NCBI GenBank assembly: GCA_026392415.1
Contig: JAPLCC010000049.1
Span: 1 to 64,000 of the forward strand
DNA: 64,000 bases
Reading direction: 5' to 3'
From: Propionibacteriales bacterium
Lineage (GTDB): Bacteria > Actinomycetota > Actinomycetes > Propionibacteriales > Nocardioidaceae
Shown: in pieces, positions 15,904 to 23,238 of the stretch
How the letters are laid out: every line of letters begins with the position of its first letter
How positions within the stretch are numbered: position 1 is the first letter of the stretch
Notes under the pieces: generated by a model
Told to the model about the DNA's origin: nothing
Seen by the model: only the letters and a program-made list of their open reading frames with translations
The model's database searches: none
Made by a program: the position numbers and the translations under genes

Positions 15904-16395
15904 GTGTTCATCGACATCCCCGAGGGCAAGGATCCGATCCTCTACGTCTGGGGCGAGCTGGTGCCCGGCATCGGGCCGGCCGCCTCCGCGTTCGCCATGA
16001 GCATCTACGAGCACAGCACCCTGGGACTGCGTGAGTTCGAGGCCGCACGCCTGCGGATCGCGCAGATCAACGGCTGCGTGTTCTGCCAGGACTGGCGTAC
16101 CGAACGCGACGGCGCCAAGGTCGAGGACACCTTCGACGGCGCCGTGGCTGAGTGGCGCACGACCTCCGACTTCGACGACCGCACCCGGCTCGCCGCCGAG
16201 TACGCCGAGAGGTTCGCGCTCGACCACCACGGGCTCGACGACGGCTTCTGGCAGCGGATGCGGATGCACTACACCGATCGCGAGATCGCCGAGCTCTCGA
16301 TGTGTCTGGGTTCGTGGATCAGCTTCGGGCGACTGAACCGGGTGCTCGGTCTCGACACGGCCTGTGTGCTGCCGAGCCACGCCGGCCGGGCCTGA
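15904..16395 (+). CDS. Carboxymuconolactone decarboxylase/AhpD-like family protein
   Basis: A 163-residue helical protein. It has the AhpD-type centre NGCVFCQDWRTERDG (C-x-x-C), with downstream His and Glu on helices (YAERFALDHHGLDDGFW; YTDREIAELSMCLGSWISFGRLNRVLGLD). The two Cys suggest a thiol peroxidase or disulfide-reductase activity rather than decarboxylation. It starts with GTG immediately after the preceding dehydrogenase stop, indicating a two-gene operon, and converges with the esterase at 16399. Confidence 0.85.
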   Translation: MFIDIPEGKDPILYVWGELVPGIGPAASAFAMSIYEHSTLGLREFEAARLRIAQINGCVFCQDWRTERDGAKVEDTFDGAVAEWRTTSDFDDRTRLAAEYAERFALDHHGLDDGFWQRMRMHYTDREIAELSMCLGSWISFGRLNRVLGLDTACVLPSHAGRA

Positions 16396-16398
16396 AGC

Positions 16399-17313
16399 CT
16401 AGGGACGCAGCAACGAGGCGAACAGGGCGATCGACTCGTCGATCGCCTGCTGGCACGTCGCGGACCACGGACCCATGTCGAAGAAACCGTGGATCAGTCC
16501 CGGATAGGTGTGCTGGTGGACCTGTGCGCCCGCGGCGACCAGGGCTTCTGCGTAGGCAATGCCCTCGTCGCGGAGCGGGTCGAACTCGGCTGTGATGACC
16601 ACGGCCGGTGGCTGCCCCTCCAGGTTGCCGTGCAGGGGCGAGGTGCGCGGGTCGTTCAGATCGGTGTCCGCGACGGAGAACTGCGTCAGGAACCACAGCA
16701 GTGTCGGCGCATCGAGGAAGTAGCCGTGGGCGTTCTCCTCCCGTGAGGGGAAGTCGCCGAGCACCGTGGTGGTCGGGTAGATCAGCAACTGCGCCGCGAT
16801 GCCCGGTACGTGCTGTGCGGCGACGGCCGCCAGGTTGCCGCCGGCCGAGTCGCCCGTGACCCCCAGGACCTCGCTGCCGCCGTACTCGCCCAGGCGGGAC
16901 TGGATGTCGCGAACTGCGGCGATCGCATCCTCGGCAGCGGCCGGTGCCTTCGCCTCGGGTGCCAGCCGGTAGTCGACCGCGACGACGACGGACCGGGTGT
17001 CGCGACAGACGGAACGGGCCATCGCCTCGTGCGTGTCGAGGTCACCGATCACGAACCCGCCGCCGTGGAACAGTACGACGGTCGGGACCGGCCCGTCGCC
17101 TTCGGGACGGTAGACCTTCGCCGCGAGCGCGCCCTCGGCACCGGCAACCTTGTCGTCCTGGACGGACGCGACCTCCGCCATCGTGCCCGGCGGCCGGAAG
17201 TCCACGGTCAGCTTGCGGTAGGAGGCACGTGCCTCGACCGGGGAGAGTTCATGGAGCGGGATCCCGCCCTCGATCAACTTCAGGAGCGGGGCGAGCTGCG
17301 GGTCAACGGGCAT
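16399..17313 (-). CDS. Hormone-sensitive-lipase family alpha/beta hydrolase (esterase)
   Basis: A 304-residue HSL (family IV) esterase: oxyanion motif LFHGGGFVIGDLDTHE, nucleophile GVTGDSAGGNLA, acid EFDPLRDEG and a C-terminal His in GLIHGFFDMG. The N-terminal cap starts MPVDPQLAPLLKLIEGG, as in many actinobacterial members acting on short acyl esters. No signal peptide, so cytoplasmic. TACCTT lies six bases before the ATG. Confidence 0.92.
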   Translation of the reverse strand: MPVDPQLAPLLKLIEGGIPLHELSPVEARASYRKLTVDFRPPGTMAEVASVQDDKVAGAEGALAAKVYRPEGDGPVPTVVLFHGGGFVIGDLDTHEAMARSVCRDTRSVVVAVDYRLAPEAKAPAAAEDAIAAVRDIQSRLGEYGGSEVLGVTGDSAGGNLAAVAAQHVPGIAAQLLIYPTTTVLGDFPSREENAHGYFLDAPTLLWFLTQFSVADTDLNDPRTSPLHGNLEGQPPAVVITAEFDPLRDEGIAYAEALVAAGAQVHQHTYPGLIHGFFDMGPWSATCQQAIDESIALFASLLRP

Positions 17314-17319
17314 GGGGGA

Positions 17320-17325
17320 AAGGTA
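17320..17325 (-). promoter_or_regulatory. Leaderless -10 box (TACCTT) for the HSL esterase
   Basis: TACCTT on the minus strand, six bases before the ATG at 17313. Confidence 0.5.
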
Positions 17326-17352
17326 GCCGAGAGGCGCCCGGGATCCTCAGGC

Positions 17353-17973
17353 TCAGGTCGGCCAGTCGGCTGAGAACTCGTCGGCAGCGGCCTCCTGCTG
17401 CTTGCGCAGCTTCTTCATCGCCTTCGCCGAGATCCGGTCGCCGAAGACCGTGCCGGCGGTGTGGTCCGTCTCGTGCTGGAGGCATTTCGCCAGCAATCCG
17501 TCGCCCTCGAAGCGGACCGGTTGACCGTCGAGGCCCTGCCCCTCGACCGCTGCGAAGTCCGGCCGGGCGCACGGGACGAAGGCACCGGGGAACGAGAGGC
17601 ACCCCTCGGCGCTGTCGTCGAGGTGGCGGTCCTTGCCCTCGGGGAGGATCAGGGTCGGGTTGCAGACCACGCCGACGACGCGTTCGTCCTCGTCGTTGGG
17701 GCAGTCGAAGACGAACATCGCGACGTCCTCGCCGATCTGGCACGCGGCGAGGCCGACGCCGTCGGCGGCGTACATCGTGGCGACCATGTCGGCGGCCAGG
17801 GCGCGGAGCTCGTCGTCGAACGCGGTCACCTGCTGCTGGGGCCGGTGCATCACCGGTGTTCCCCAGCGGGTCATCGGTCGTACGGTCCCGCCTCGGGGCA
17901 GCGGGCCGTACGGCGCCACCACCGTCTCGACCACCTGTTCGTCGTTCTCCCCGTCACCCTTGCCCCATGCCAT
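17353..17973 (-). CDS. def: Peptide deformylase
   Basis: A 206-residue metalloenzyme removing the formyl group from nascent N-terminal Met. The three motifs are present: GVGLAACQIG (motif I), EGCLSFPG (motif II, metal Cys) and QHETDHTAG (motif III, HExxH-type). The motif I position often held by Pro or Asn is Cys here. A ~25-residue N-terminal extension and a basic C-terminal helix (KAMKKLRKQQ) are extra. I chose ATG 17973, with TAGGAT seven bases upstream, over the longer track ORF. Confidence 0.93.
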   Translation of the reverse strand: MAWGKGDGENDEQVVETVVAPYGPLPRGGTVRPMTRWGTPVMHRPQQQVTAFDDELRALAADMVATMYAADGVGLAACQIGEDVAMFVFDCPNDEDERVVGVVCNPTLILPEGKDRHLDDSAEGCLSFPGAFVPCARPDFAAVEGQGLDGQPVRFEGDGLLAKCLQHETDHTAGTVFGDRISAKAMKKLRKQQEAAADEFSADWPT

Positions 17974-17980
17974 GGGAGCG

Positions 17981-17986
17981 ATCCTA
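17981..17986 (-). promoter_or_regulatory. Leaderless -10 box (TAGGAT) for def
   Basis: TAGGAT on the minus strand, seven bases before the ATG at 17973. Confidence 0.55.
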
Positions 17987-18040
17987 GGAGGCACTGAAAC
18001 GTGGATCACATGCGGATTCCCCGGAAGGTGTAGCGCAATG

Positions 18041-18057
18041 TGTAACTCACAGTTACA
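18041..18057. promoter_or_regulatory. Perfect 17-bp palindromic operator before the acyl-CoA dehydrogenase operon
   Basis: TGTAACT-CAC-AGTTACA is a perfect 7-bp inverted repeat with a 3-bp centre. It overlaps the TACATT -10 box of the gene at 18066 and ends eight bases before the ATG. The size and symmetry fit a TetR-type dimer. A bound protein would block RNA polymerase directly. No regulator gene lies next to it. Confidence 0.7.
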
Positions 18058-18059
18058 TT
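18054..18059 (+). promoter_or_regulatory. Leaderless -10 box (TACATT) for the acyl-CoA dehydrogenase operon
   Basis: TACATT six bases before the ATG at 18066, sharing four bases with the palindromic operator. Confidence 0.6.
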
Positions 18060-18065
18060 TACGCC

Positions 18066-19430
18066 ATGTCCCTGATCAGCAACCTCAAGCCGGGCGGCAA
18101 GCACGGGGTTCCGAGCAACGAGAACCGAGACCCCATCGGTTACCTCGTCGCCGGCCTCAACAGGCTCGCCCAGAGCGATCTCCTCGACAAGGTCGGCCTG
18201 CGCAAGCAGACCGAGCAGGTCGTCTTCAACGTGACCCGGACCGGCTTCAAGGCCGCGACGAGCGCCAGCCGGACCTTCTCGAAGGCCGGCAAGAAGGGGC
18301 AGCCGGGCACCCGGCCCGCCTCCGCGCCGTCCACCGGTGTCTTCGACCTCACCCCGACCGAGGACGAGCAGATGCTCGTCGACCTGGTCACCGAGTTCGC
18401 CGAGGAGGTCGTGCGCCCCGCGGCGTCGGCCGCCGACGCTGCGTGCGCCGCGCCCGACGAGCTGCTCAAGGCGAGCCTCGAGATCGGTCTCCCGATCCTC
18501 GGCCTGCCCGAGGAGCTCGGTGGCGTGTCCGAGGAACGCTCGGCCATGGCCGGCACGCTCGTCGCCGAGGCGCTCGCCCACGGCGACATGGGCCTGGCTG
18601 TCGCCACGCTCGCACCGGGCTCGGTCGCCACGGCCCTGGGCCTGTGGGGCACCGACGCCCAGCAGCAGACCTACCTCCCTGCCTTCACCGGCGACGAGGT
18701 CCCGGCTGCCGCACTCGCGCTCAACGAGCCGACCGTCCTGTTCGACGTGCTCAGCCCGAAGACGACCGCCGTCAAGAACGGTGACGGCTACGTCCTCAAC
18801 GGCACCAAGAGCCTCGTCGCGCGCGGCGACCACGCCGAGTTGTTCATCGTCGGAGCCTCGCTCGACGACAAGCCGGTCCTGTTCCTGCTCGAGTCCTCGA
18901 CCAAGGGACTGAGCGTCGGTGGCGACCCCGCCATGGGCGTGCGTGCCTCGACGATGACGACGCTGAACCTGGAGAACGTCCAGGTCCCCGCCGACAGCGT
19001 CCTGGGAGAGACCGATGGCTCGACCTACACCGAGTGCGTGCGCCTCTCGCGCCTCGCCTGGTGCGCGCTGGCCATCGGCACCAGCCAGGCCGTGCTCGAC
19101 TACGTCGTTCCCTACGTCAAGGGTCGTGAGGCGTTCGGCGAGCCGATCGCCCACCGCCAGGCGGTCGCTTTCATGGTCGCCAACATCGCGATCGAGCTGC
19201 AGGCCATGCGCCTGCTGACCTCCCGCGCCGCCTCGCGCGCCGCCGCCGGCAAGGACTTCTCCAAGGAGGTCGCGCTCGCTCGCAAGCTCTGCACCGAGAA
19301 GGGCATGCAGATCGGCAACGACGGCGTGCAGCTGCTCGGCGGTCACGGATTCGTCAAGGAGCACCCGGTCGAGCGCTGGTACCGCGACCTGCGTGCCATC
19401 GGCATCATGGAAGGAACGGTGCTGGTCTGA
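18066..19430 (+). CDS. Acyl-CoA dehydrogenase family protein, first of a pair
   Basis: A 454-residue protein. An unusual basic N-terminal extension (MSLISNLKPGGKHGVPSNENRDPIGYLVAGLNRLAQSDLLDKV...) of ~90 residues precedes the dehydrogenase fold, which starts near FDLTPTEDEQMLVDLVTEFAEEVVRP. Flavin-side residues differ from the consensus (ALALNEPTVLFDVLSPKT in place of a TEPxxGSD-like loop). The C-terminus has LLGGHGFVKEHPVERWYRDLRAIGIMEGT and stops three residues later. It shares an ATG/TGA overlap with the second gene, and the two may form a hetero-oligomer, as known for some actinobacterial FadE pairs. Control is probably through the palindrome at 18041. Confidence 0.85.
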   Translation: MSLISNLKPGGKHGVPSNENRDPIGYLVAGLNRLAQSDLLDKVGLRKQTEQVVFNVTRTGFKAATSASRTFSKAGKKGQPGTRPASAPSTGVFDLTPTEDEQMLVDLVTEFAEEVVRPAASAADAACAAPDELLKASLEIGLPILGLPEELGGVSEERSAMAGTLVAEALAHGDMGLAVATLAPGSVATALGLWGTDAQQQTYLPAFTGDEVPAAALALNEPTVLFDVLSPKTTAVKNGDGYVLNGTKSLVARGDHAELFIVGASLDDKPVLFLLESSTKGLSVGGDPAMGVRASTMTTLNLENVQVPADSVLGETDGSTYTECVRLSRLAWCALAIGTSQAVLDYVVPYVKGREAFGEPIAHRQAVAFMVANIAIELQAMRLLTSRAASRAAAGKDFSKEVALARKLCTEKGMQIGNDGVQLLGGHGFVKEHPVERWYRDLRAIGIMEGTVLV

Positions 19431-20644
19431 TGGCCATCAACCTCGAAGTTCCCCGGAAGCACCGGGCACTGATCGACCAGGCTCACCAGGTCGCGATGAA
19501 CATGCTGCGGCCGATCTCCCGCAAGTACGACCTCGCCGAGCACGAGTACCCCAAGGAGCTCGACGTCCTCGCCGCGATGATCGACGGGCTCTCGGAGTCC
19601 GGCGCGAGCGAAGGCGCCGGCGCGACCGGTGTGCGTCGTGACGACATCGCCGACGACAAGACCGTCAAGAACGGCGCGAACATGGCGTCGGTGACCTCGA
19701 TCGCCGAGATGTGCTGGGGCGACGTCGGCCTGATGCTGTCGTTCCCGCGCCAGGGCCTCGGCAATTCCGCCATCGCCTCGGTTGCCAACGACGAGCAGCT
19801 CAAGCGGTTCGAGGGCAAGTGGGCCTCCATGGCGATCACCGAGCCCTCCTTCGGCTCCGACTCGGCCCAGGTCTCCACGACCGCAGTGCTGGACGGCGAC
19901 GAGTACGTCATCAACGGCGAGAAGATCTACGTCACCTCGGGCGAGCGCTCGGACTGCGTCGTCGTGTGGGCGACCCTCGACAAGTCCCTCGGTCGTGCCG
20001 CGATCAAGTAGTTCGTGGTGGAGAAGGGCACGCCCGGCCTCAAGGTCGAGCGGCTCGAGGAGAAGCTCGGCATTCGCGCCTCTGACACCGCGGTGATCAC
20101 CTTCACCGACTGCCGCGTGCCGAAGGAGAACCTGATGGGTTCTCCGGAGATCAACGTCGAGCAGGGTTTCGCCGGCGCCATGGCGACGTTCGACAACACC
20201 CGCCCGCTGGTGGCCGCGATGGCCGTCGGTACGGCGCGTGCGTCGCTCGACCTCACCCGCGACCTGCTCAAGCAGGCCGGCGTCGAGGTCGACTACGACC
20301 GACCGGCCTACCTCCAGCACGCTGCTGCAGCGAAGTTCCTGCAGCTCGAGGCGGACTGGGAGGGTGCGCGCCTGCTCACCCTGGAGGCCGCATGGATGGC
20401 GGACAACCGCAAGCCGAACTCGCTGGAGGCCTCCATGGCCAAGGCAAAGGCCGGCCGGGTGGGGTCCGACGTCACCCTGTCGTGTGTCGAGCTGTGCGCC
20501 TCCATCGGCTACAGCGAGACCGAGCTGCTCGAGAAGTGGGCCCGCGACTCGAAGATCCTCGACATCTTCGAGGGCACGCAGCAGATCCAGCAGCTGATCG
20601 TGGCTCGCCGGGTCCTGAACCTCTCGAGCTCCGAGCTCAAGTGA
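19430..20644 (+). pseudogene. Acyl-CoA dehydrogenase, second of a pair, interrupted by an in-frame TAG
   Basis: Frames 19430-20011 and 20015-20644 are the same reading frame of one 404-codon gene, separated only by TAG at 20009-20011 (AAIK-stop-FVVEKGTPG). Homology is continuous across it: SMAITEPSFGSDSAQVSTTA and NGEKIYVTSG before, ASDTAVITFTDCRVPKENL and ILDIFEGTQQIQQLIV after. A single base change from TCG (Ser) or TGG would explain it. Codon use and GC on both sides match the neighbours, so decay is recent, or the base is an assembly error. If real, the flavin and substrate domains are severed and the pair would be inactive unless TAG is read through. Confidence 0.85.
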
Positions 20645-21755
20645 GGTGAGCCCCCGCCGACGGCACCACTTCGTGGTGTCGCGGTGGGGGCCAGCCCCTG
20701 GCCGCGTAAGCGGCATCGATCGCCCCGCGCACCCGCGGGGCGATCTCGCTTTTCGCCAGTGTGATGGCGCAACCACCGAAGCCGCCGCCCGTCATCCGGG
20801 CACCGAGGGCACCCACGTCGAGCGAGGCCGCCACCGCGACGTCGAGCTCGGCGCAGGACACCGCGAAGTCATCGCGCAATGAGGCGTGGGAGGCCGACAG
20901 GAGAGAGCCGAGCTCGGTCCACCGCTCGGCTTCCAGCGCGCCGACAGCCTCGACGACACGAGCATTCTCGGTGACGACGTGGCGTGCCCGGGCGCGCAGG
21001 GTCGGGTCGGTCAGTCGGGTGAGGTCCTCGACGTCGGCGGCCCGCAGCGACGCGATGCCGAGCGCGGCTGCAGCCGCCTCGCACTGCGCTCGGCGCTCGG
21101 CATAGCCGCCGTCGCCGTCCGCCAGGGAGTGCCGGACGCCTGTGTCGGTGACGACAACGGTGAGGTTCGACGTGGCGAGGGCGACCGGAACCGTCCGGGT
21201 CACTGGCGACGGGCCAGCGAAGTCGATCAGGACTGCCTGATCGACGGCGCCGAGCAGGCTCGCGAGCTGATCCATTCCTCCGGTGGGTGCGCCGACGTAA
21301 GCCGTCTCGGCCCGGCGGCAGGCCTCGGCGAGGTGCAGTCGGCCGGCGTGGTCCAGCGGAGCGCCGACGAGTCCGGCGAGCCCGACCGCGACGGCGCACT
21401 CCAGCGCGGCCGAACTGGACAGACCACCCCCGAGCGGGATGGTCGAGGAGATCGTGATGTCCAGGCCGGGCACCTGCCAGCCGTCCTGGCCCAACGCCCA
21501 CAGCACTCCTGCGACGTACGACGGCCAGCCGGTGACCGTCCGTGCGTCGACGTCGTCCAGCGAACCCGTCCACGGCTCGGCCCTGTCACTGACGATCGTG
21601 AGACCCCGATCAGTGCGCACGGTCAGTGTCGCCGTGGTGGCGAGCGGGATCGCGAACGGCACGCAGCGACCGTGGTTGTAGTCGGTGTGCTCGCCGATCA
21701 GGTTCACGCGACCCGGTGCGACAGCGGTCACGGACGTCGGCGTCGAGATGCTCAC
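20637..21755 (-). CDS. galK: Galactokinase
   Basis: A 372-residue GHMP kinase phosphorylating galactose at C1 in the Leloir pathway. Motifs: AVAPGRVNLIGEHTDYNHG (galactokinase signature near the N-terminus), the ATP loop STIPLGGGLSSSAALECAVAVG and the C-terminal GARMTGGGFGGCAITL. No galT or galE lies beside it. The GTG at 21755 (MSISTPTSVTAV) has AGGA eight bases upstream; ATG 21764 is too close to that SD. The 540-residue track ORF extends over the divergent nucleosidase. Its stop overlaps the acyl-CoA dehydrogenase end by eight bases. Confidence 0.92.
   Translation of the reverse strand: MSISTPTSVTAVAPGRVNLIGEHTDYNHGRCVPFAIPLATTATLTVRTDRGLTIVSDRAEPWTGSLDDVDARTVTGWPSYVAGVLWALGQDGWQVPGLDITISSTIPLGGGLSSSAALECAVAVGLAGLVGAPLDHAGRLHLAEACRRAETAYVGAPTGGMDQLASLLGAVDQAVLIDFAGPSPVTRTVPVALATSNLTVVVTDTGVRHSLADGDGGYAERRAQCEAAAAALGIASLRAADVEDLTRLTDPTLRARARHVVTENARVVEAVGALEAERWTELGSLLSASHASLRDDFAVSCAELDVAVAASLDVGALGARMTGGGFGGCAITLAKSEIAPRVRGAIDAAYAARGWPPPRHHEVVPSAGAHLT
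20650..20691. terminator. Long imperfect hairpin between convergent genes
   Basis: An imperfect inverted repeat, GCCCCCGCCG...CACCAC-TTC-GTGGTG...GTGGGGGC, six bases after the dehydrogenase stop and inside the last codons of galK. It could end transcription of the plus-strand operon. No T-tract is visible. Confidence 0.4.
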
Positions 21756-21784
21756 GCGCCCCATCCTGCCCGCACCGGCTTCGC

Positions 21785-21790
21785 TAGATT
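21785..21790 (+). promoter_or_regulatory. Leaderless -10 box (TAGATT) for the nucleosidase
   Basis: TAGATT seven bases before the GTG at 21798. Confidence 0.6.
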
Positions 21791-21797
21791 GTCTGCC

Positions 21798-22358
21798 GTG
21801 CCGCGCCCGCTGATCGTCGCCGCGACCGCGGCCGAAGTCGCCCATGTGCCCGCTGCCTTCGAGGTGCTGGTGACCGGGCTCGGGAAGACGGCCGCAGCCA
21901 CGTCCCTCAGCCGCCACCTGGCCCGCCGCAACGATCTGGCGGATCTCCTGGTCGTCAACGTGGGCACGGCCGGGGAGTTGCGCGACGAGCCGGTCGAAGG
22001 CAGCCACGGACTGTTCGAGATCGGCACCGTCTTCAACCATGACATCAACGCCGATGCCATCCGCGCGCTGGGCTACGACCCGCGCGAGCGGCTGGTGCTG
22101 GGGGAGCACCCCACGGTTCTCGCCACCGGCGACGTGTTCGTGACGGACCCGATGGTCCGCGCCCGCCTGTCCGCACAGGCAGACCTCGTCGACATGGAGG
22201 GCTACGCATTCGCCTATGTCGCGGGGGAGTTCGGGGTGCCGATCCGGATGATCAAGCACGTCTCGGACAACGCCGACGAGTCGGCGCTGGAGTGGGTGGC
22301 GATGGTGGATCGGAGCGCGCGGGTGCTCGGTGCCTGGGCCGCCGCCGAGCTCTCCTGA
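21798..22358 (+). CDS. Nucleosidase (MTAN/futalosine hydrolase-like nucleoside phosphorylase fold)
   Basis: A 186-residue protein, shorter than E. coli MTAN (~230). It keeps LVVNVGTAGEL and FEIGTVFNHDINADAIRALG of the phosphorylase-1 fold, the ribose-binding VDMEGYAFAYV (the Met-Glu pair) and a catalytic Asp in HVSDNAD. It probably cleaves the N-glycosidic bond of a purine nucleoside such as S-adenosylhomocysteine, methylthioadenosine or futalosine; the substrate is open. SAH cleavage would fit the SAH-type riboswitch further along, but that link is only inference. Start GTG set by the TAGATT box. Confidence 0.78.
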   Translation: MPRPLIVAATAAEVAHVPAAFEVLVTGLGKTAAATSLSRHLARRNDLADLLVVNVGTAGELRDEPVEGSHGLFEIGTVFNHDINADAIRALGYDPRERLVLGEHPTVLATGDVFVTDPMVRARLSAQADLVDMEGYAFAYVAGEFGVPIRMIKHVSDNADESALEWVAMVDRSARVLGAWAAAELS

Positions 22359-22952
22359 TCAGCGACTACTGCTGGGCCGCCGGCCGCGGGACACACCGAC
22401 GAAGTCCTGGTGCACGTCGCTGTCTGCCGATCGCAGCCACAGGAGGGCGACGCTCGTCGGGTCCAGGTCGACGGGTCGCTGGACCACGTCCTTGCGGTGG
22501 TGCAGCCGCGCCACCGACATCGGCACGATCACGATGCCGGTGCCCGAGGCGGCGACCTCGATCGCGTCCTTCACCGACATGTCCGGGAAGTCGAGCTGGT
22601 CGGCGGACGGGGTCCAGCCGGAAGGGTGCGGCAGGACGAGCTGTTCGTCGCTCAGGTCGTCGAGCGGCACAGGGGTGTCGGGGTCGGCGGCCGCCACGAA
22701 GTGGTCCAGGCCAGCGACGACGACCGGCACCTCGTCGTACAGCTTCACGCAGTGCAGGGGAGTGGGTGACTCGAGATCGACGGGCAGGCGGGCCAGCACC
22801 ATGTCGGCGGTCCCCTCGTCGAGGACGAGGCGCTGCTGGTTCTGCTCGATGGGCTGCAGGTCGAGCCGGATCCGCGGGTTGCGCTCGCGCCAGGCTCGGG
22901 CCCACTTGTCGGGGGTCACGCCCGGGACGAAGGCGACACGCAGCTGTTGCAT
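22359..22952 (-). CDS. LysR-type substrate-binding domain protein without HTH
   Basis: A 197-residue protein beginning MQQLRVAFVPGVTPDKWARAWRERNPRIRLDLQPIEQNQQRLVLDEGTADMVLARLP. This is the start of a LysR effector-binding domain, and it continues to the end of that fold (SGTGIVIVPMSVARLHH). The winged-helix DNA-binding domain and linker that should precede it are absent, and the sequence upstream up to the tRNA is not coding for one. No signal peptide is seen, so it is cytoplasmic. It may sense a small molecule or act through protein contacts. It converges with the nucleosidase, the stops adjoining. Confidence 0.75.
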   Translation of the reverse strand: MQQLRVAFVPGVTPDKWARAWRERNPRIRLDLQPIEQNQQRLVLDEGTADMVLARLPVDLESPTPLHCVKLYDEVPVVVAGLDHFVAAADPDTPVPLDDLSDEQLVLPHPSGWTPSADQLDFPDMSVKDAIEVAASGTGIVIVPMSVARLHHRKDVVQRPVDLDPTSVALLWLRSADSDVHQDFVGVSRGRRPSSSR

Positions 22953-23059
22953 GCGCCCACGATCCCAGACGAGACGTCCAGATGCCTGCTCAGTGCCGGG
23001 AGGGACTGGTCGGCGGTTCACAAGGGGGTGCCGATGCGGGGTCCGGGGCCACTCTTTGC

Positions 23060-23065
23060 TACCGT
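23060..23065 (+). promoter_or_regulatory. -10 box (TACCGT) of tRNA-Leu
   Basis: TACCGT lies 12 bases before the mature tRNA 5' end. No clear -35 hexamer. Confidence 0.4.
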
Positions 23066-23077
23066 TTCCTCGCACTC

Positions 23078-23163
23078 GTCCGGGTGGCGGAATTGGCAGA
23101 CGCGCTAGCTTGAGGTGCTAGTGCCCGTATTAGGGCGTGGGGGTTCAAGTCCCCCCTCGGACA
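23078..23163 (+). tRNA. tRNA-Leu (anticodon GAG)
   Basis: An 86-nt type II tRNA. The acceptor GTCCGGG pairs with CTCGGAC (one G-T). The anticodon stem CTAGC/GCTAG holds the loop TTGAGGT, so the anticodon is GAG, reading CUC/CUU. A long variable arm (GCCC...GGGC) is typical of leucine. The T arm is GGGGGTTCAAGTCCCCC. Discriminator A; the CCA end is not encoded. Confidence 0.97.
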
Positions 23164-23169
23164 CTCCTG

Positions 23170-23192
23170 AAGGCCCCATCTGATGGGGCCTT
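23170..23192 (+). terminator. Hairpin terminator after tRNA-Leu
   Basis: AAGGCCCCATC-T-GATGGGGCCTT, a perfect 11-bp inverted repeat starting seven bases after the tRNA, with a short weak T/A tail. Confidence 0.75.
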
Positions 23193-23226
23193 CAAGCATT
23201 TCCCGCTTCCCGCGCATCCGCCCGGC

Positions 23227-23232
23227 TAACCT
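23227..23232 (+). promoter_or_regulatory. Leaderless -10 box (TAACCT) for the amidase
   Basis: TAACCT six bases before the ATG at 23239. Confidence 0.55.
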
Positions 23233-23238
23233 GCTGCG

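Noticed and set aside
13884-15929. A 681-codon minus-strand ORF across trmH and the dehydrogenase.
   Set aside because: It crosses two well-supported plus-strand genes and shows no motif.
17353-17973. Cys in motif I of peptide deformylase as a defective active site.
   Set aside because: That position is variable in the family (Pro, Asn, Cys); all metal ligands and the catalytic Glu are present.
18066-19430. The first acyl-CoA dehydrogenase as a truncated pseudogene because it ends right after EGT.
   Set aside because: It ends exactly at the overlapping start of the next gene, keeps its fold and the Glu of EGT, and is coupled by ATG/TGA; a short end is plausible for a paired subunit.
23163-23166. 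Missing CCA end as evidence of a broken tRNA-Leu.
   Set aside because: Actinobacterial tRNAs often lack an encoded CCA, which is added by nucleotidyltransferase; all arms are intact.
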